DNA of 37,346 nucleotides from Sphingomonas sp. 32-62-10. Its GTDB lineage: Bacteria > Pseudomonadota > Alphaproteobacteria > Sphingomonadales > Sphingomonadaceae. The stretch lies in assembly GCA_002280555.1 (NCBI GenBank), contig NCEE01000032.1, positions 1-37,346 of the forward strand, read 5' to 3'. The notes beneath the pieces are model-generated. The model was not told the DNA's origin and did no database searches. It saw nothing but the letters and a program-made list of their open reading frames with translations. Within the stretch, counting starts at the first letter, position 1, and each line of letters opens with the position of its first letter. Shown in pieces: positions 25,840-33,019 of the stretch. The position numbers and the translations under genes are program-made.

Positions 25840-26595
25840 TCATTCTTCCTTCGTCTGTTCGTGCGCGCCAGAGGGAGGTTGAACCCGAACGCCCTCTTGG
25901 CGCTCCCAAAGGTCCGGCCTCCTTAGCCGTGTATCGGTTTCGGCCATCGACTTGCGCCATGCCAAAATCCTCGCATGATCCCCCGATCGCAGCACTTCGG
26001 GGATCGTGCGTCCTTCCCACATCGGTGGTCGGGTATATTGCGGGTATTCGAGCAAGCCGCTTTCGAAGCTCTCGTCATCTCCGCTAGAAGCCGCGCCCAT
26101 TACGCCGGGAAGCAGCCGAATGCAAGCGTCTAGCAGCACCAGCGCGCCCATCTCCCCGCCCGACAGCACGTAATCGCCAATGGAGATCTGCTCGATCGGC
26201 CGCGCGTCGAAAATCCGTTCGTCAAACCCCTCGAACCGCCCGCACAGGATGATCGCGCCCGGCCCCGCTGCAAGCTGGCGAACGCGCGCCTGGGTGAGCG
26301 GCGCGCCGCGCGGGGTCATCGCCAGGATCGGGCGCCCGTGGCCCTTGGCGTCCGCGACACTGTCGATGGCGGCGGCGAGTACATCGACACGCAGCACCAT
26401 CCCTGCCCCGCCGCCTGCCGGTGTGTCATCGACGGTCCGGTGCTTGTCAGTCGCGAAGTTGCGGATGTTGCGGGTATCGAGCGACCAAATGCCCTCGGAT
26501 AGCGCCCGCCCCGCGATCGACTGGCCGAGCGGCCCGGGAAACATGTCGGGATAGAGGGTGAGTATCGTAGCGGCGAAGGGTGCTTGCTCGGTCAC
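25840..26595 (-). CDS. trmD: tRNA (guanine-N1)-methyltransferase TrmD
   Basis: This 251-residue SPOUT methyltransferase makes m1G37 in tRNAs, preventing +1 frameshifting; it is essential in many bacteria. Visible motifs are ILTLYPDMFPGPL, NFATDKHRTVDDTPAGGGAGMVL, ILCGRFEGFDERI and the knot region EQISIGDYVLSGGEMGALVLLDA. The start is GTG (26593-26595), overlapping the vapC stop as GTGA. In most bacteria the gene follows rimM directly. Here a vapBC module is between them, so trmD translation looks coupled to the toxin gene instead. Confidence 0.97.
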   Translation of the reverse strand: MTEQAPFAATILTLYPDMFPGPLGQSIAGRALSEGIWSLDTRNIRNFATDKHRTVDDTPAGGGAGMVLRVDVLAAAIDSVADAKGHGRPILAMTPRGAPLTQARVRQLAAGPGAIILCGRFEGFDERIFDARPIEQISIGDYVLSGGEMGALVLLDACIRLLPGVMGAASSGDDESFESGLLEYPQYTRPPMWEGRTIPEVLRSGDHARILAWRKSMAETDTRLRRPDLWERQEGVRVQPPSGAHEQTKEE

Positions 26596-26969
26596 AGCGT
26601 CCAGTTCTCGACCCGCAAGCCCGGAACATCGGCGAAATCGGCCTCGTTGTTGGTCACGATCGTCGCGCCCAAGCTCAACGCATGCGCCGCCAGCAGTCGA
26701 TCGAACCGCGCCCGCTTGAAGGGCAGTTGGGCGTATCGTCTGGCCGCGTTTTCATCAAACGGTAATATTTCAATGACTTCGACGAAGGCGTCGAGCACTT
26801 CCTGGCGCGGTGGTTTACCGACGTAGCTCCCAACGGCGATCTCTGCGAAACTGATCGCAGAGATCGCCACATCGCCAGGAAAGCATGTCGACAGCCGCTC
26901 GATTAGCGGTGAATGCCTCTCCGCCATAGCATAAATTGCCGTATCGGCGTCTATCAGGAATTGTGTCAC
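26592..26969 (-). CDS. vapC: VapC-type PIN-domain ribonuclease toxin
   Basis: The 125-residue PIN-domain protein has acidic active-site residues in place: Asp in FLIDADTAIY, Glu in ISFAEIAVG, Asp in ARFDRLLAAHAL, and the final TNNEADF with VPGLRVENW. VapC toxins are Mg-dependent endoRNases that cut initiator tRNA or rRNA loops. The start overlaps the vapB stop (ATGA), and its stop overlaps the GTG of trmD. Nothing suggests inactivation. What is unusual is the location inside the rpsP-rimM-trmD-rplS operon. Confidence 0.93.
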   Translation of the reverse strand: MTQFLIDADTAIYAMAERHSPLIERLSTCFPGDVAISAISFAEIAVGSYVGKPPRQEVLDAFVEVIEILPFDENAARRYAQLPFKRARFDRLLAAHALSLGATIVTNNEADFADVPGLRVENWTL

Positions 26970-27241
26970 TTATCGGTAGCGGCCAGCCGTCTAGCGATTG
27001 CGCTTGGACGCTCGTCAAAATCACCGTGCGGGATTAGTCTTGCGCCCGGCGCTTTGCCCGCGAAACCGCTGATATCGATCGTTCGCCTCGGCGCTTCGAC
27101 GGGTTCGACGCGAAATGACATTGCGGCCTCCTTGACCATCCGAACCTCGGTGCCTTCGGGAATGCCCATTCCCTTCGGCAGGCGCAAAGCGACCGAATTG
27201 CCTGATTTGAATGTCTTACCCAAATATTCGTCGTCGCTCAT
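26966..27241 (-). CDS. vapB: VapB-type antitoxin, AbrB/MazE-fold DNA-binding
   Basis: The 91-residue protein starts at the ATG with a strong GGAGG 6 nt upstream. The N-terminal part is an AbrB/SpoVT swapped-hairpin domain (KTFKSGNSVALRLPKGMGIPEGTEVRMV), which should bind the operator at 27252-27272. The C-terminal half (TIDISGFAGKAPGARLIPHGDFDERPSAIA) is the flexible toxin-wrapping tail. It is the first gene of the module and overlaps vapC by 4 nt. AbrB-type VapB antitoxins normally repress their own promoter together with VapC. Confidence 0.93.
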   Translation of the reverse strand: MSDDEYLGKTFKSGNSVALRLPKGMGIPEGTEVRMVKEAAMSFRVEPVEAPRRTIDISGFAGKAPGARLIPHGDFDERPSAIARRLAATDK

Positions 27242-27251
27242 GCGAGCCTCC

Positions 27252-27294
27252 GTATACACGTTATGTATATACTAAACCGCATAGTCCGCGTCAA
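27252..27294 (-). promoter_or_regulatory. vapB promoter and overlapping palindromic operator
   Basis: Reading the minus strand, TTGACG (27289-27294, inside the last codons of rimM) and TATATA (27266-27271) are separated by exactly 17 nt, a good sigma-70 promoter. A 21-bp imperfect palindrome, GTATA..AC...GT.TATAC (27252-27272), overlaps the -10 and ends just before the vapB GGAGG. This is the expected geometry for autorepression by a VapBC complex. The rimM stop TAG (27272-27274) abuts the site. Confidence 0.72.
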
Positions 27295-27748
27295 CGACCA
27301 TCCGTGCATCATCCCATTCGGGCACCGCGTTGATATTCATCGGTACCATGAAGCGCTTCTTGTCAGGGCGTTCGATTTCGATCACGTCGCCCGCGCCGAA
27401 ATTGTCAATCGCCACGACCTGACCTAGCGGCTCGCCATCGGTAGAGATCGCGGGCAGGCCGAGCAGATCGGCATGGTAGTATTCGCCTTCACCCAGCGCG
27501 GGCAGGTCGGCGCGCGGAACGGTGAGTTCGGTGCCGCGCATGGCCTCCGCGGCATTCCGATCGGTGACTTCGGTGATGCGCGCGATTGCACCGTTGCTGC
27601 CGTGGCGCACCGATTTCAGGGTCAGTCTGCCCTGATTGAAGCTTTTGTAGCGGCCCAAATCGTCCGTGAAGACTTTCAAGCGGACCTCGCCCGTCACGCC
27701 GTGCGCGCCGATGATGACGGCTAGCGTGACGGGGCGATCGGCGCGCAT
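27272..27748 (-). CDS. rimM: ribosome maturation factor RimM
   Basis: The 158-residue protein has an N-terminal RimM beta-barrel (VTLAVIIGAHGVTGEVRLKVFTDD) and a C-terminal PRC-barrel (EGEYYHADLLGLPAIST ... GAGDVIEIERP ... FMVPMN). It assists 16S/30S head maturation together with S19 and S13. Its ATG shares a base with the rpsP stop (TAATG), the conserved rpsP-rimM coupling. Its last codons contain the -35 box of the inserted vapB promoter. Length is normal. Confidence 0.96.
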   Translation of the reverse strand: MRADRPVTLAVIIGAHGVTGEVRLKVFTDDLGRYKSFNQGRLTLKSVRHGSNGAIARITEVTDRNAAEAMRGTELTVPRADLPALGEGEYYHADLLGLPAISTDGEPLGQVVAIDNFGAGDVIEIERPDKKRFMVPMNINAVPEWDDARMVVDADYAV

Positions 27749-28296
27749 TACGCGTCGGCGGGCTTTTCTTCGGTTTCAGCTGCGGCTTCGGGCGCGGCTT
27801 CGGGCGCGGCTTCCTCGACGACGGCAGCCGGTGCTTCTTCGGCGACAGGTTCAGAAGCGACTTCGACCGGGGTTTCCTCAGCGGCGACTTCTTCGACCAA
27901 TTCGGGTTCTGGTTCAGGCGCGGGGGCTGCTGCTGCTTCGGCGGCGGCTTCCTCAGCTGCCTTCAGCTTTTCGGCGCGCTCTTCGGCACGTTCTGTGGCC
28001 TTTTCGCCGGGCTTACCCTTGTTCGGGTTGTTGCGGGCGGGGCGTTCCTTAACGCCGAGCACATCGAGGAAGCGCGCGACGCGGTCGGTCGGCTGCGCGC
28101 CGACGCTCAGCCAATGCTTGGCGCGATCGGTATCGAGCTTGATCCGCTCAGGCGAATCCTTGGCGAGCAGCGGGTTATAGATGCCGATCTTCTCGATGAA
28201 GCGGCCATCGCGCGGGCTGCGCGCATCGGCAACTACAACGCGGTAATAAGGACGCTTCTTGGAGCCGCCACGCGACAAACGAATGCTAAGAGACAT
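27748..28296 (-). CDS. rpsP: 30S ribosomal protein S16 with long acidic Ala/Glu/Pro tail
   Basis: The 182-residue protein has a standard S16 N-terminal core of about 80 residues (SLSIRLSRGGSKKRPYYRVVVADARSPRDGRFIEKIGIYNPL ... WLSVGAQPTDRVARFL). A basic segment and then about 75 residues of low-complexity Ala, Glu and Pro follow. The ATG (28294-28296) has AAGGA upstream. S16 stabilises the 30S body. Extensions occur in alphaproteobacterial S16, but this one more than doubles the protein and is highly acidic; its role is unknown. It is the first ribosomal gene of the operon, 43 bases after ffh. Confidence 0.96.
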   Translation of the reverse strand: MSLSIRLSRGGSKKRPYYRVVVADARSPRDGRFIEKIGIYNPLLAKDSPERIKLDTDRAKHWLSVGAQPTDRVARFLDVLGVKERPARNNPNKGKPGEKATERAEERAEKLKAAEEAAAEAAAAPAPEPEPELVEEVAAEETPVEVASEPVAEEAPAAVVEEAAPEAAPEAAAETEEKPADA

Positions 28297-28339
28297 GATA
28301 TTTCCTTCTTTCTGATCAGATAATTGGTGGCCGAAGCCG

Positions 28340-29848
28340 TTATTTCTTCTTGTTGATGAAATTCTCGAAACCGGGCGGCAATTTTGGCATGCCGCCCATG
28401 GGGTTGCCGCCGCCAAGCCCCGGCAGACCACCACTGGACTTGCCGAGCATGTCGCCGAGTTCGGGGCCACCGATGGCGTTGCCGAGACCGCCCAGGCCGC
28501 CGCCCATCCCGCCCTTGCCGAGCATCGCCATCATGCCCTTCATGCCGCCCATTTTCTTGATCTTCTTCATGGCGGTGGCCATTTCCTGGTGCATCTTCAG
28601 CAGCTTGTTGACGTCCTGAACGGTCGTGCCGCTGCCCTTGGCGACGCGGATCTTGCGCTTGGCGTTGATGATTTCCGGTTTGGCGCGTTCCTTGGGAGTC
28701 ATTGAGGTGATGATCGCGTCCATGCGCACCAGAATGCGTTCGTCCATCGCCCCGCCGGCCATTGCAGCCTGCGCCTTCTTGGCGCCCGGGATCATACCGG
28801 CCAGCGCGCCAAGGCCGCCCATCCGGCGCATCTGCGCCAGCTGACCGCGCAGATCGTCCATGTCGAACTGCCCTTTGGCCATCTTGGCGGCCATTTTTTC
28901 GGCATCTTCGATCTGGATAGATTCGGCGGCACGTTCGACCAGACTGACGACATCGCCCATGCCGAGAATGCGTCCAGCGACCCGACCGGGATGGAACGCC
29001 TCAAGCGCGTCCATCTTTTCGCCGGTACCGGCAAATTTGATCGGCTTGCCCGTCACCGCACGCATCGACAGCGCAGCACCGCCGCGCGCATCGCCGTCCA
29101 TCCGGGTCAGGACGACACCAGTAAGCGGCACCTGATCAGAGAAATTCTGCGCGACGTTGACCGCGTCCTGCCCGGTCAGCGCATCGACGACGAGCAGGAT
29201 TTCGTTCGGCGTCGCGACCTTGGCGATCTCCTGCATCTCGTCCATCAGGGCCTGATCGACATGCAGCCGGCCTGCCGTATCGAGCATCAGCACGTCATAG
29301 CCCTGCAGCTTGGCAGCCTGAAGTGCGCGCCGAGCGATCTCAACCGGGCGCTGGCCCGCGATGATCGGTAGCGTCGCCACCTCGGTCTGCGTCCCGAGCG
29401 TCGCCAGCTGCTCCTGTGCGGCCGGACGATTGACGTCGAGCGACGCCATTAGCACCTTTTTGCCGTCACGCTTGGTGAGCCGGCGCGCGATCTTGGCCGT
29501 CGTGGTCGTTTTGCCCGATCCCTGCAGCCCGACCATCATGATGATCGCCGGCGGGGTAACCCCGAGAGCCAGCTCGCTCTCGTCAGCGCCGAGCATTTCG
29601 GTCAGTGCATCATTGACGATCTTGACGACCTGTTGCCCCGGCGTAACCGAGCGCAGCACATTCTGACCGACTGCCTTTTCGGTAACCTTGTCAACGAAAT
29701 CGCGGGCGACCGGCAGCGCCACGTCTGCCTCAAGCAGCGCTACACGCACTTCGCGCATCGCGGCGCGCACGTCTGCCTCGGTCAGCGCGCCGCGCCCCCG
29801 AAGGCGGTCGAATACGCCGCCAAGCCGTTCGCTGAGACTGTCGAACAT
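28340..29848 (-). CDS. ffh: signal recognition particle protein Ffh
   Basis: This 502-residue SRP54 GTPase has an N domain (FDSLSERLGGVFDRLRGRG), a G domain with P-loop GLQGSGKTTTTAK, DTAGRL and TRMDGDARGG, and a Met-rich M domain. The C-terminus is rich in Met and Gly (MGGMKGMMAMLGKGGMGG ...). It binds 4.5S RNA and signal sequences, delivering ribosomes to FtsY, which is encoded about 4 kb away (33016-33951). The ATG at 29846-29848 has GGAG 7 nt upstream. It precedes rpsP on the same strand with no terminator seen, so it may lead the whole operon. Confidence 0.97.
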   Translation of the reverse strand: MFDSLSERLGGVFDRLRGRGALTEADVRAAMREVRVALLEADVALPVARDFVDKVTEKAVGQNVLRSVTPGQQVVKIVNDALTEMLGADESELALGVTPPAIIMMVGLQGSGKTTTTAKIARRLTKRDGKKVLMASLDVNRPAAQEQLATLGTQTEVATLPIIAGQRPVEIARRALQAAKLQGYDVLMLDTAGRLHVDQALMDEMQEIAKVATPNEILLVVDALTGQDAVNVAQNFSDQVPLTGVVLTRMDGDARGGAALSMRAVTGKPIKFAGTGEKMDALEAFHPGRVAGRILGMGDVVSLVERAAESIQIEDAEKMAAKMAKGQFDMDDLRGQLAQMRRMGGLGALAGMIPGAKKAQAAMAGGAMDERILVRMDAIITSMTPKERAKPEIINAKRKIRVAKGSGTTVQDVNKLLKMHQEMATAMKKIKKMGGMKGMMAMLGKGGMGGGLGGLGNAIGGPELGDMLGKSSGGLPGLGGGNPMGGMPKLPPGFENFINKKK

Positions 29849-29894
29849 CACCAAACTCCGTTGCCCCTCGCGGGTCCCGCCATAAACGCAAAAG

Positions 29895-30001
29895 AAGCTG
29901 GCGGACGAAACCTCGTCGGCCAGCTTATGCCCTTGGGCATGCTCCTATTGCGTCCTGAAAGGATGCGATTGGCGCTGCCCTATCCCAATCGACATCCTTT
30001 C
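29895..30001. promoter_or_regulatory. hairpin array between ffh and the GGDEF-EAL gene
   Basis: The 205-base divergent gap has three strong inverted repeats. The first is 29895-29926 (AAGCTGGC/GCCAGCTT with a further 5 bp after one mismatch, loop AACC). The second is 29927-29940 (ATGCCC TT GGGCAT). The third is 29957-30001, 16 bp with one bulged base: GAAAGGATG/CATCCTTTC extended by CGATTGG/CCAATCG, loop 12. On the minus strand the first stem is followed by CTTTTG and lies 47 nt before ffh. A structured ffh leader or a small RNA is possible. No function is shown by sequence. Confidence 0.5.
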
Positions 30002-30053
30002 GCAACCATATGATTTAAGCCCATCTATACGCTCGCACGCCATAACCCGTCCC

Positions 30054-31706
30054 ATGAAAATGTCGGGGCATGCGCGCATGGCACCAGAACAGACCGATCC
30101 TACGCCCCGAGCGAATGGCGCGCGGCGGGATATGTTGAGCGGTGCGATTACAATCGCGGCGATCCTGCTTTTTGTGGGCACCGGCAGCTCGGTGCTGTCC
30201 AGTGCGGTGCGCTATTATATCGCTGATGGTGATCCGACGGATCGGACGCTGGTTATCGCGCTGTTGCTTAACGTGGCGCTGATCCTGTTCGGGTGGCGGC
30301 GCCACACTGACTTGCAGCGCGAAGTCGAAGTGCGGGCGGCGGCGGAGGAGCGCGCACAACTCCTGGCGGCGCGTGATCCGTTGACCGGCTTCCTTAATCG
30401 CCGTTCGCTTTCCGAAGATGGCGCTACCCTGATCGCGCAGGCGACTCGCCGCCAAAAAGCGCTGGCGTTGCTGATGATCGATCTCGATCACTTCAAGACC
30501 ATTAACGACATGCACGGCCATGCCACTGGCGACGGCCTGTTGCGCTTGGTCGCCGAAGAAATTGCCCATGCCATGCCCTCGGTCTCCCTGACGGCGCGAC
30601 TGGGCGGCGATGAATTTGCATGCGCCTTCATGTTCGATCCTGCGCATCCCGATACCGTCGAGCGCATCGCCGAAAAACTGGTATCGCGGATTGCCCAGCC
30701 ATTTGTGTCTGACGGGCTGCAGCTGCATGTCAGCGCGTCGATCGGCATTGCCCGGTCCGATAGCGGATGCGCCAGCATCGATGCGCTGATGCGCAGCGCC
30801 GATATCGCGATGTACGCCGCTAAAAATGCGGGCCGCAACCGCTTTGCCTGGTTCGATCAATCGATGGAGCGCGAGCTGAAAGCGCGCAACGAGCTTGAGG
30901 TGGGGCTGCGCACCGCGATCCCGCGGCAGGAGATCGTTCCCTATTTCGAACAGCAGATTGATCTCACTACCGGTCGTCTGTTTGGCTTCGAAGTGCTGGC
31001 ACGCTGGGAACACCCGATCCGCGGGTTGATCGCGCCCGAAAAGTTCATCTCGATTGCCGAGGACACCGGTCTGATCAGCGATCTGTCGCTCTCGGTGATG
31101 CGGCAAGCGTTCATGGCGGCAAGGGATTGGGAAGCGGGCCTGACACTTTCGGTCAATATTTCGCCCCTCCAGCTGAAGGATCCGTGGCTCGCGCAAAAGA
31201 TATTGAAGGTGCTCACCGAAACGGGCTTTCCCGCCAGTCGGCTCGAACTGGAGATTACTGAGGTGGCGCTGTTCGAGAATCTGGCGCTCGCGCAGTCGAT
31301 TGTTGGCAGCTTGAAAAATCAGGGCATCCGTATTGCGCTCGACGATTTCGGCACAGGGTACAGCTCACTCGCGCATTTGCGGGCGGTGCCGTTCGATCGG
31401 ATCAAAATCGATTGCAGCTTTGTCGGTTCGGTGAATGTTAACGCTGAAAGTGCTGCGATCGTCAATGCGATCGTCCGGCTGGGCGAAAGCCTGAACCTGC
31501 CGATCACCGCTGAAGGGATTGAGGATAGCGCGATCGAGGAACGGTTGCGCGCGATGGGGTGCAGCAAGGGACAGGGTTATCTTTATGGCCGCCCGTTGAG
31601 TGTTGGCAATGCGCGCACATTGCTTGCTGAGAAGCGCCTGCTCCGCCCGTCGATCACCAAATCGGCGCCGAGTGCCGATTCGGAGGCAACCCGCCAAGCG
31701 GGCTGA
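30054..31706 (+). CDS. membrane GGDEF-EAL dual-domain cyclic-di-GMP enzyme
   Basis: The 550-residue protein has two N-terminal transmembrane helices (about 28-50 and 64-79), then a GGDEF domain (DPLTGFLNRRSL, IDLDHFKTIND, RLGGDEFACAF near residue 185) and an EAL domain (FEVLARWEHP near 312; NISPLQL; LELEITEVAL; DDFGTGYSSL; ITAEGIED). Both active sites look intact; EAL is written EVL here, an accepted variant. The RxxD inhibitory site before GGDEF is absent. It may make or degrade c-di-GMP; the net direction cannot be predicted. The start is uncertain (ATG 30054, or 30078). It is followed by mtaB after 50 bases. Confidence 0.92.
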   Translation: MKMSGHARMAPEQTDPTPRANGARRDMLSGAITIAAILLFVGTGSSVLSSAVRYYIADGDPTDRTLVIALLLNVALILFGWRRHTDLQREVEVRAAAEERAQLLAARDPLTGFLNRRSLSEDGATLIAQATRRQKALALLMIDLDHFKTINDMHGHATGDGLLRLVAEEIAHAMPSVSLTARLGGDEFACAFMFDPAHPDTVERIAEKLVSRIAQPFVSDGLQLHVSASIGIARSDSGCASIDALMRSADIAMYAAKNAGRNRFAWFDQSMERELKARNELEVGLRTAIPRQEIVPYFEQQIDLTTGRLFGFEVLARWEHPIRGLIAPEKFISIAEDTGLISDLSLSVMRQAFMAARDWEAGLTLSVNISPLQLKDPWLAQKILKVLTETGFPASRLELEITEVALFENLALAQSIVGSLKNQGIRIALDDFGTGYSSLAHLRAVPFDRIKIDCSFVGSVNVNAESAAIVNAIVRLGESLNLPITAEGIEDSAIEERLRAMGCSKGQGYLYGRPLSVGNARTLLAEKRLLRPSITKSAPSADSEATRQAG

Positions 31707-31756
31707 GCTGGGCCGCAAGGTGGACTTCGCTCCACGGCGTGCCTAGATCGACGGCG

Positions 31757-33019
31757 ATGCCTGCCCCCCTTTGTGCCCCTGCCCCCGAAATCATCAGCCT
31801 TGGCTGCCGCTTGAACCTGGCGGAGAGCGAGACGATCCGCTCGATCAACGCTAAGCGCGATATCGTGATCATCAACAGCTGCGCGGTGACGAACAACGCC
31901 GTCAGCGAAACACGCGCCGCCATCCGGCGGGCGGCGCGAGCACGGCCGGGGATCGATATCATTGTCACCGGCTGTGCGGCGCAGATCGATCCACAGGGCT
32001 TTGCGGCGATGCCCGAGGTCGCCCGTGTAATCGGCAATGCGGAAAAGCTTGATCCGGCCGCTTGGCAGTCGCTCGACAAGGTGATCGTGAGCGACATCAT
32101 GGCGGTGCGCGCCACCGCGCCGCATCTGGCAACCAGCTTCGATTCCCATGCGCGCGCATTTGTGGAGGTACAGAATGGCTGCGATCATCGCTGCACCTTT
32201 TGCATTATCCCCTATGGCCGGGGAAACAGCCGGTCGGTGCCGATGCATGCCGTGGTTGAGCGGATCGCCGGGCTGGTCGACCGCGGGTACCGCGAAGTGG
32301 TGCTGACCGGGGTCGATCTGACGAGCTATGGGCCCGATCTGCCAGGTTCCTCCAGCCTGGCGATGCTGGTGGAGCAAATTCTGGCGGAGGTGCCGCGGCT
32401 CGAACGCCTGCGGCTGTCGTCGCTCGATTCGATCGAAATCGATGACCGGCTGTTCGATCTCATCACGGGGGAGGCGCGGATCATGCCGCACCTTCACCTT
32501 TCGCTCCAGGCTGGTGATGACATGGTGCTGAAGCGAATGCGCCGTCGCCATAATCGCGCCGATGCGGTGCGGATTGTCGAGCGGCTCAAGCACGCACGGC
32601 CCGATATTGCGATCGGTGCCGATCTGATCGCAGGCTTCCCAACCGAGACTGACACCATGTTTGCCAACACGACCGCGCTGATCGACGATTGCGACATCGT
32701 CCACGCGCACATCTTTCCCTACTCGCCGCGTGAAGGCACGCCGGCGTCGCGCATGCCGCAAGTGCCAGCCGAGACTCGCAAATACCGAGCGGCGCAGCTT
32801 CGTGCGCGGGCGGCGGCGCGGCGCCAGCGTTGGCTGGAGTCGCTGGTCGGCACGATTCAGCCGATGCTGGTTGAACGACCCGGTGATCGCGGCCATGCCC
32901 CTAATTTTGCCGAGCTGCGGGTGAAAAATGGCGATCGGCTCGGCCACTGTGTTGGAGACATTATCCCCATGACCGTGACCGGCATCGATTCCGCCAGCCT
33001 GATCGGGGAAGCGGCGTGA
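31757..33019 (+). CDS. mtaB: tRNA t6A37 methylthiotransferase MtaB
   Basis: This 420-residue radical-SAM methylthiotransferase of the MiaB/MtaB family converts t6A to ms2t6A at position 37 of ANN-decoding tRNAs. The N-terminal UPF0004 domain holds its iron-sulphur cysteines in SLGCRLNLAE, INSCAVTN and VTGCAAQ. The radical-SAM cluster motif is CDHRCTFC, followed by IIPYGRGNSRS. A short TRAM-like C-terminus closes the protein. I chose the ATG at 31757 just before the conserved N-terminus; an in-frame GTG at 31739 is possible. The stop overlaps ftsY (GTGA). MtaB and TrmD in this window both act on position 37 of tRNA. Confidence 0.9.
   Translation: MPAPLCAPAPEIISLGCRLNLAESETIRSINAKRDIVIINSCAVTNNAVSETRAAIRRAARARPGIDIIVTGCAAQIDPQGFAAMPEVARVIGNAEKLDPAAWQSLDKVIVSDIMAVRATAPHLATSFDSHARAFVEVQNGCDHRCTFCIIPYGRGNSRSVPMHAVVERIAGLVDRGYREVVLTGVDLTSYGPDLPGSSSLAMLVEQILAEVPRLERLRLSSLDSIEIDDRLFDLITGEARIMPHLHLSLQAGDDMVLKRMRRRHNRADAVRIVERLKHARPDIAIGADLIAGFPTETDTMFANTTALIDDCDIVHAHIFPYSPREGTPASRMPQVPAETRKYRAAQLRARAAARRQRWLESLVGTIQPMLVERPGDRGHAPNFAELRVKNGDRLGHCVGDIIPMTVTGIDSASLIGEAA

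Noticed and set aside
29895..29926. 4.5S/SRP RNA near ffh
   Set aside because: The stem has an AACC loop and lacks the GGAA tetraloop and symmetric internal loops of SRP RNA.
30015..31196. 393-codon open frame antisense to the GGDEF-EAL gene
   Set aside because: It has no domain or convincing start, and the plus-strand gene has clear active-site motifs; judged a shadow frame.
31690..31702. CCCGC/GCGGG stem over the GGDEF-EAL stop as a terminator
   Set aside because: It has only five base pairs and no T-run, and the next gene starts about 50 bases later in the same direction.
31583..32947. 454-codon open frame on the minus strand opposite mtaB
   Set aside because: It lies fully antisense to a clear radical-SAM gene, has a His/Arg/Gly-rich composition and no recognisable domain; it is explained by GC-rich codon bias.
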